NCBI GenBank assembly: GCA_913050035.1
Contig: CAJXAC010000013.1
Span: 1-43,176, forward strand
Direction of reading: 5' to 3'
Source: an uncultured Gammaproteobacteria bacterium
GTDB taxonomy: Bacteria > Pseudomonadota > Gammaproteobacteria > Pseudomonadales > Azotimanducaceae
DNA: 43,176 nt
Shown here one piece after another: positions 40,574 through 43,176 of the stretch; positions within the stretch are counted from its first letter, which is position 1, and each line of letters opens with the position of its first letter. Below the pieces are notes generated by a model. The model had not been told where the DNA came from and searched no databases. It saw nothing but the letters and a program-made list of their open reading frames with translations. The position numbers and the translations under genes were made by a program.

Positions 40574-42131
40574 AGGCCTGGGGCCCAGCCGCGATGATGC
40601 TGTCCTCAACTTCAAACTTGGTGAAGTTTGCAACGAATTTGCTCACCAACGCTGCTGCTGCCTCGTCATAAGCGGCGCTATCCGCCCAGGTTTCTCGGGG
40701 GTTAAGCAGTGCGCTGTCTACTCCAGGCACGGCTTGAGGAATATCCAGGTTAAATCCTGCTAGGTGGGTGGTGGCGGTTTCGTGTAACTGACCGCTTTGA
40801 ATTGCTGCGATGATGGCGCGTGTCACTGGAATTTTGAACCGGCTACCGACCCCATAGCCACCGCCCGTCCAGCCAGTGTTAACCAAGAAGACCCTAGAGC
40901 CGAACTCTTCAATGCGTTTGATCAACAGCTTGGCGTAGACACCTGCTGGGCGCGGAAAAAATGGTGCGCCAAAGCAAGTAGAAAAAGTGGCTTTATAGGC
41001 TTCAGTCGACCCGACTTCGGTTGATCCGACTTGCGCGGTATAGCCAGATAAAAAGTGATAGGCGGCAGCTTCCTTAGACAAAATCGCCACTGGCGGCAGC
41101 ACGCCGCTGACATCACAGGTTAGAAAAATAATGTTGTTAGGCTCGCCGCCGCGGTTCTCCGGCACTTTCTCTGCGATATTGGTACGCGGATAACAAGCGC
41201 GGGTATTTTCGGTTAAAGAACTGTCGGTATAGTCTGGTTCGCTGGTGTCTGTATCGATGACCACATTTTCTACGATGGCGCCAAAGCGAATGGCGTCGAA
41301 AATTACTGGTTCATTCTCGCGACTTAAGTCAATGCACTTTGCATAGCAGCCACCCTCAAAGTTGAACACCGTGCCGCGTCCCCAGCCGTGTTCGTCATCG
41401 CCGATCAAGAGCCGGTTCGGATCAGCGGATAAGGTCGTTTTACCCGTGCCAGACAAGCCGAAAAACAAGGTCACGTCGCCCTCGTCGCCCATATTCGCAG
41501 AACAGTGCATTGGTAAAACATCTTTCTCAGGCAATAAGAAGTTCAGTACTGAGAACATGGATTTTTTCATTTCGCCGGCGTAGCGCATACCGGCGATCAG
41601 CACTTTGCGCTGTGCAAAGTTAATCATAACAGTGCCATCGCTATTGGTGCCGTCCCGATCCGGCTGGCATTGGAAGTTAGGGGCGTTAAAGATCTGCCAG
41701 ACTTCTTTGTTGTGCGGATTGTAGTGCTCTGGAACGATGAATAAAGATCGCCCAAAGAGGCTATGCCACGCGTATTCCGTGTTCACCTCTATTGGCAAAT
41801 AGTGTTCCGGATCCGCACCCACATGGAGGTTTGAGAGAAACGTTTCGGTCTCATTCAAGTGCACCTGCACCCGGTCCCAGAGGCGATCAAAAATTTCGCC
41901 GTCGATGGGCTGATTCACTTCTCCCCAATCGATAAACTCGGAGGTTGAAGCTTCGTCGACGATAAATCGATCCTTTGGTGAGCGGCCAGTGCGTGCACCG
42001 GTTTCCACCACGATAGCCCCATTACTGGCAAAAGTTCCTTCGCTACGCAAAATAGATTGCGCCGCCAGTTGGGCCGAAGATAAATTCTCGTGGGTGTCGG
42101 TTGTTGGAGTTGAATTCGTGTTAACAGCCAT
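40572..42131 (-). CDS. pckA: Phosphoenolpyruvate carboxykinase (ATP)
   Basis: First step of gluconeogenesis, oxaloacetate + ATP to phosphoenolpyruvate; 519 aa, slightly short of the 540 in E. coli. The P-loop is [11 protein letters not shown], kinase motif 2 is LIGDDEHGW, and [15 protein letters not shown] and [11 protein letters not shown] are conserved. An extended -10 promoter lies upstream. Its neighbour hslO is the usual one in enterics. It supports growth on amino and organic acids, in line with the leucine catabolic gene elsewhere in the window. Confidence 0.97.
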   Translation of the reverse strand: MAVNTNSTPTTDTHENLSSAQLAAQSILRSEGTFASNGAIVVETGARTGRSPKDRFIVDEASTSEFIDWGEVNQPIDGEIFDRLWDRVQVHLNETETFLSNLHVGADPEHYLPIEVNTEYAWHSLFGRSLFIVPEHYNPHNKEVWQIFNAPNFQCQPDRDGTNSDGTVMINFAQRKVLIAGMRYAGEMKKSMFSVLNFLLPEKDVLPMHCSANMGDEGDVTLFFGLSGTGKTTLSADPNRLLIGDDEHGWGRGTVFNFEGGCYAKCIDLSRENEPVIFDAIRFGAIVENVVIDTDTSEPDYTDSSLTENTRACYPRTNIAEKVPENRGGEPNNIIFLTCDVSGVLPPVAILSKEAAAYHFLSGYTAQVGSTEVGSTEAYKATFSTCFGAPFFPRPAGVYAKLLIKRIEEFGSRVFLVNTGWTGGGYGVGSRFKIPVTRAIIAAIQSGQLHETATTHLAGFNLDIPQAVPGVDSALLNPRETWADSAAYDEAAAALVSKFVANFTKFEVEDSIIAAGPQA

Positions 42132-42160
42132 GATGAATCGCTACCGTTAAAGGGCAAGGG

Positions 42161-42169
42161 ATTATGCCA
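42161..42169 (-). promoter_or_regulatory. Extended -10 promoter of pckA
   Basis: On the minus strand TGGCATAAT has the TGn extension plus a 5-of-6 match to TATAAT, about 30 bases before the pckA start. No strong -35 is seen, as is common for extended -10 promoters. Confidence 0.5.
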
Positions 42170-42265
42170 GAGGCTTTCGCAATGAGAACAGTTGTTATTA
42201 ACTAAATTCTATGTTTCTGACCGATATCACTGCGGTGCAAATCATGCCCCGGTTTTTCGCTCATC

Positions 42266-43156
42266 TTAATGTAGCGTGGCAGCTCGCTTTGCCAAAAGTG
42301 CATCCACAGCCATTTGGTTGTAGGCATAGCGTTTGCCGCAAAATTCGCAGTCAACGTGTATTTCGGGCAATTCGGCGGCAAGCGCCAGCAGGTCTTCCCG
42401 CCCAAGCACCATCAATGTCTCGTCGCTTTTTTCCGCTGAACATGTGCAGCGAAAACTCAGGGCTCGAGGGTTATAGAGTTCGCATGGATATTCATGGAAT
42501 AGGCGGTTGAGCATTTGCTCTGGTGGCAGGCTGGCTAGCTCTGCTTCTGTTACCGACGCCGCCAGGGTGGTTAATGTTTGCCAGTCGTCTTCTGCTTGAG
42601 TGACGGTAGTCTCTGCTGCGTTGGGCGCATCTGGTAAGCGCTGCAATAGCAGGCCGGTGGTGGCGCCACGAGCAGATGCAAAGTGCAGGCGCGTTTGCAG
42701 CTGCTCTGAGTTTGCAAAATAACCTTCTAAGCTCGCAGCCAGACCTCGTGAATCTATCGCGACTAGGCCCTGGTATGGGTTCATACCAGTCGTTTTATCT
42801 GGCAATAGCGACAGTGCCAGCTGGCCATTGCCAAGCCAGTCGGCAAGACTATTGGTGCTGGGTGATGTCGGTAAGTCCTCTGCTAGATGGGCAATTCCGC
42901 GCAGATATTGCTGATCGCGGCACTCGGCCAAGCTGCGAATCAATGCGCCATCGCCCTGAGATTGCAGCGACACTGCACCCGAAAATTTCAGATTGTCCGC
43001 AACCATCGTCACCGCAGCGAACATTTCTCCAAGCAGCGCCTGTACGTCGAGCGGATAGTTTTTATACTGGGATATACCACTAAGTGTTTCGGTTAGCCGT
43101 ACCCATTGGCCGCGAATAGGTAGCCCCTGAAAGCTGAAACGTTGAAGTAAGTCCAT
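42266..43156 (-). CDS. hslO: Redox-regulated chaperone Hsp33
   Basis: Cytoplasmic holdase chaperone switched on by oxidation, 296 aa. The four zinc cysteines of the redox switch are Cys237 and Cys239 (CTC) and Cys270 and Cys273 (CEFC), in the CXC-x-CXXC layout. The N-terminal domain includes GGxxLQ-like SLQSQGDG. It lies upstream of pckA on the same strand, with 134 bases between them holding the pckA promoter. Confidence 0.96.
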   Translation of the reverse strand: MDLLQRFSFQGLPIRGQWVRLTETLSGISQYKNYPLDVQALLGEMFAAVTMVADNLKFSGAVSLQSQGDGALIRSLAECRDQQYLRGIAHLAEDLPTSPSTNSLADWLGNGQLALSLLPDKTTGMNPYQGLVAIDSRGLAASLEGYFANSEQLQTRLHFASARGATTGLLLQRLPDAPNAAETTVTQAEDDWQTLTTLAASVTEAELASLPPEQMLNRLFHEYPCELYNPRALSFRCTCSAEKSDETLMVLGREDLLALAAELPEIHVDCEFCGKRYAYNQMAVDALLAKRAATLH

Positions 43157-43176
43157 TATGTGGTGCCTTGGTGATG

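Overview
The window is chromosomal DNA from a gammaproteobacterium, probably a marine heterotroph of the Cellvibrionales/Halieaceae (OM60) kind. That placement is inferred from gene content and order only. Several blocks are classical gammaproteobacterial neighbourhoods: lptM-lysA-dapF-DUF484-xerC-yigB, hemC-hemD-hemX-hemY next to divergent argH, trxA followed by rho, and hslO near pckA. No tRNA, rRNA, CRISPR array, insertion sequence or prophage was seen.

Layout: (1) 196-6052, accessory enzymes: a secreted M20 peptidase, a beta-lactamase-fold serine hydrolase, a CDP-alcohol phosphatidyltransferase with a small lipoprotein, an NmrA-like reductase and an esterase. (2) 6209-14101, cytochrome c4, alanine racemase, an SDR, a class III aminotransferase, a periplasmic PQQ-type quinoprotein, an RDD membrane protein, isovaleryl-CoA dehydrogenase and a cytochrome c5 with a structured leader. 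(3) 14274-18985, a nitrogen-control island: TorF-type porin, ubiK (opposite strand), amtB, two P-II genes, and between the P-II genes a glutamine riboswitch followed by a 53-residue YRG-repeat protein. (4) 19087-20448, thrC. (5) 20454-26549 on the minus strand, argH, lptM, lysA, dapF, DUF484, xerC and a HAD phosphatase. (6) 26737-30821, hemCDXY. (7) 30807-43156 on the minus strand: hslO, pckA, gshA, an ACP phosphodiesterase, a quinone oxidoreductase, dsbB, an orphan ParA, a YheS-type ABC-F ATPase, hemB, trxA and rho.

The most notable feature is in region 3. The RNA at 18021-18073 carries the conserved core of the glutamine aptamer (glnA RNA / downstream-peptide class), best known from cyanobacteria. 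It lies directly upstream of an open reading frame of 53 codons (18135-18296) whose product has three YRG(V/S)K repeats, resembling DUF4278-type small proteins. Two near-identical P-II signalling proteins flank it, and an ammonium transporter with a sigma-54 promoter and a likely NtrC site precedes it. The simplest reading is a glutamine-responsive switch that makes a small protein acting on, or together with, P-II and AmtB. The RNA and the small gene are directly visible; the link to P-II is inference.

Limits: no alignments, folding or searches were run. Family calls rest on motifs, length and gene order; starts were chosen by ribosome-binding sites and family length where these help.
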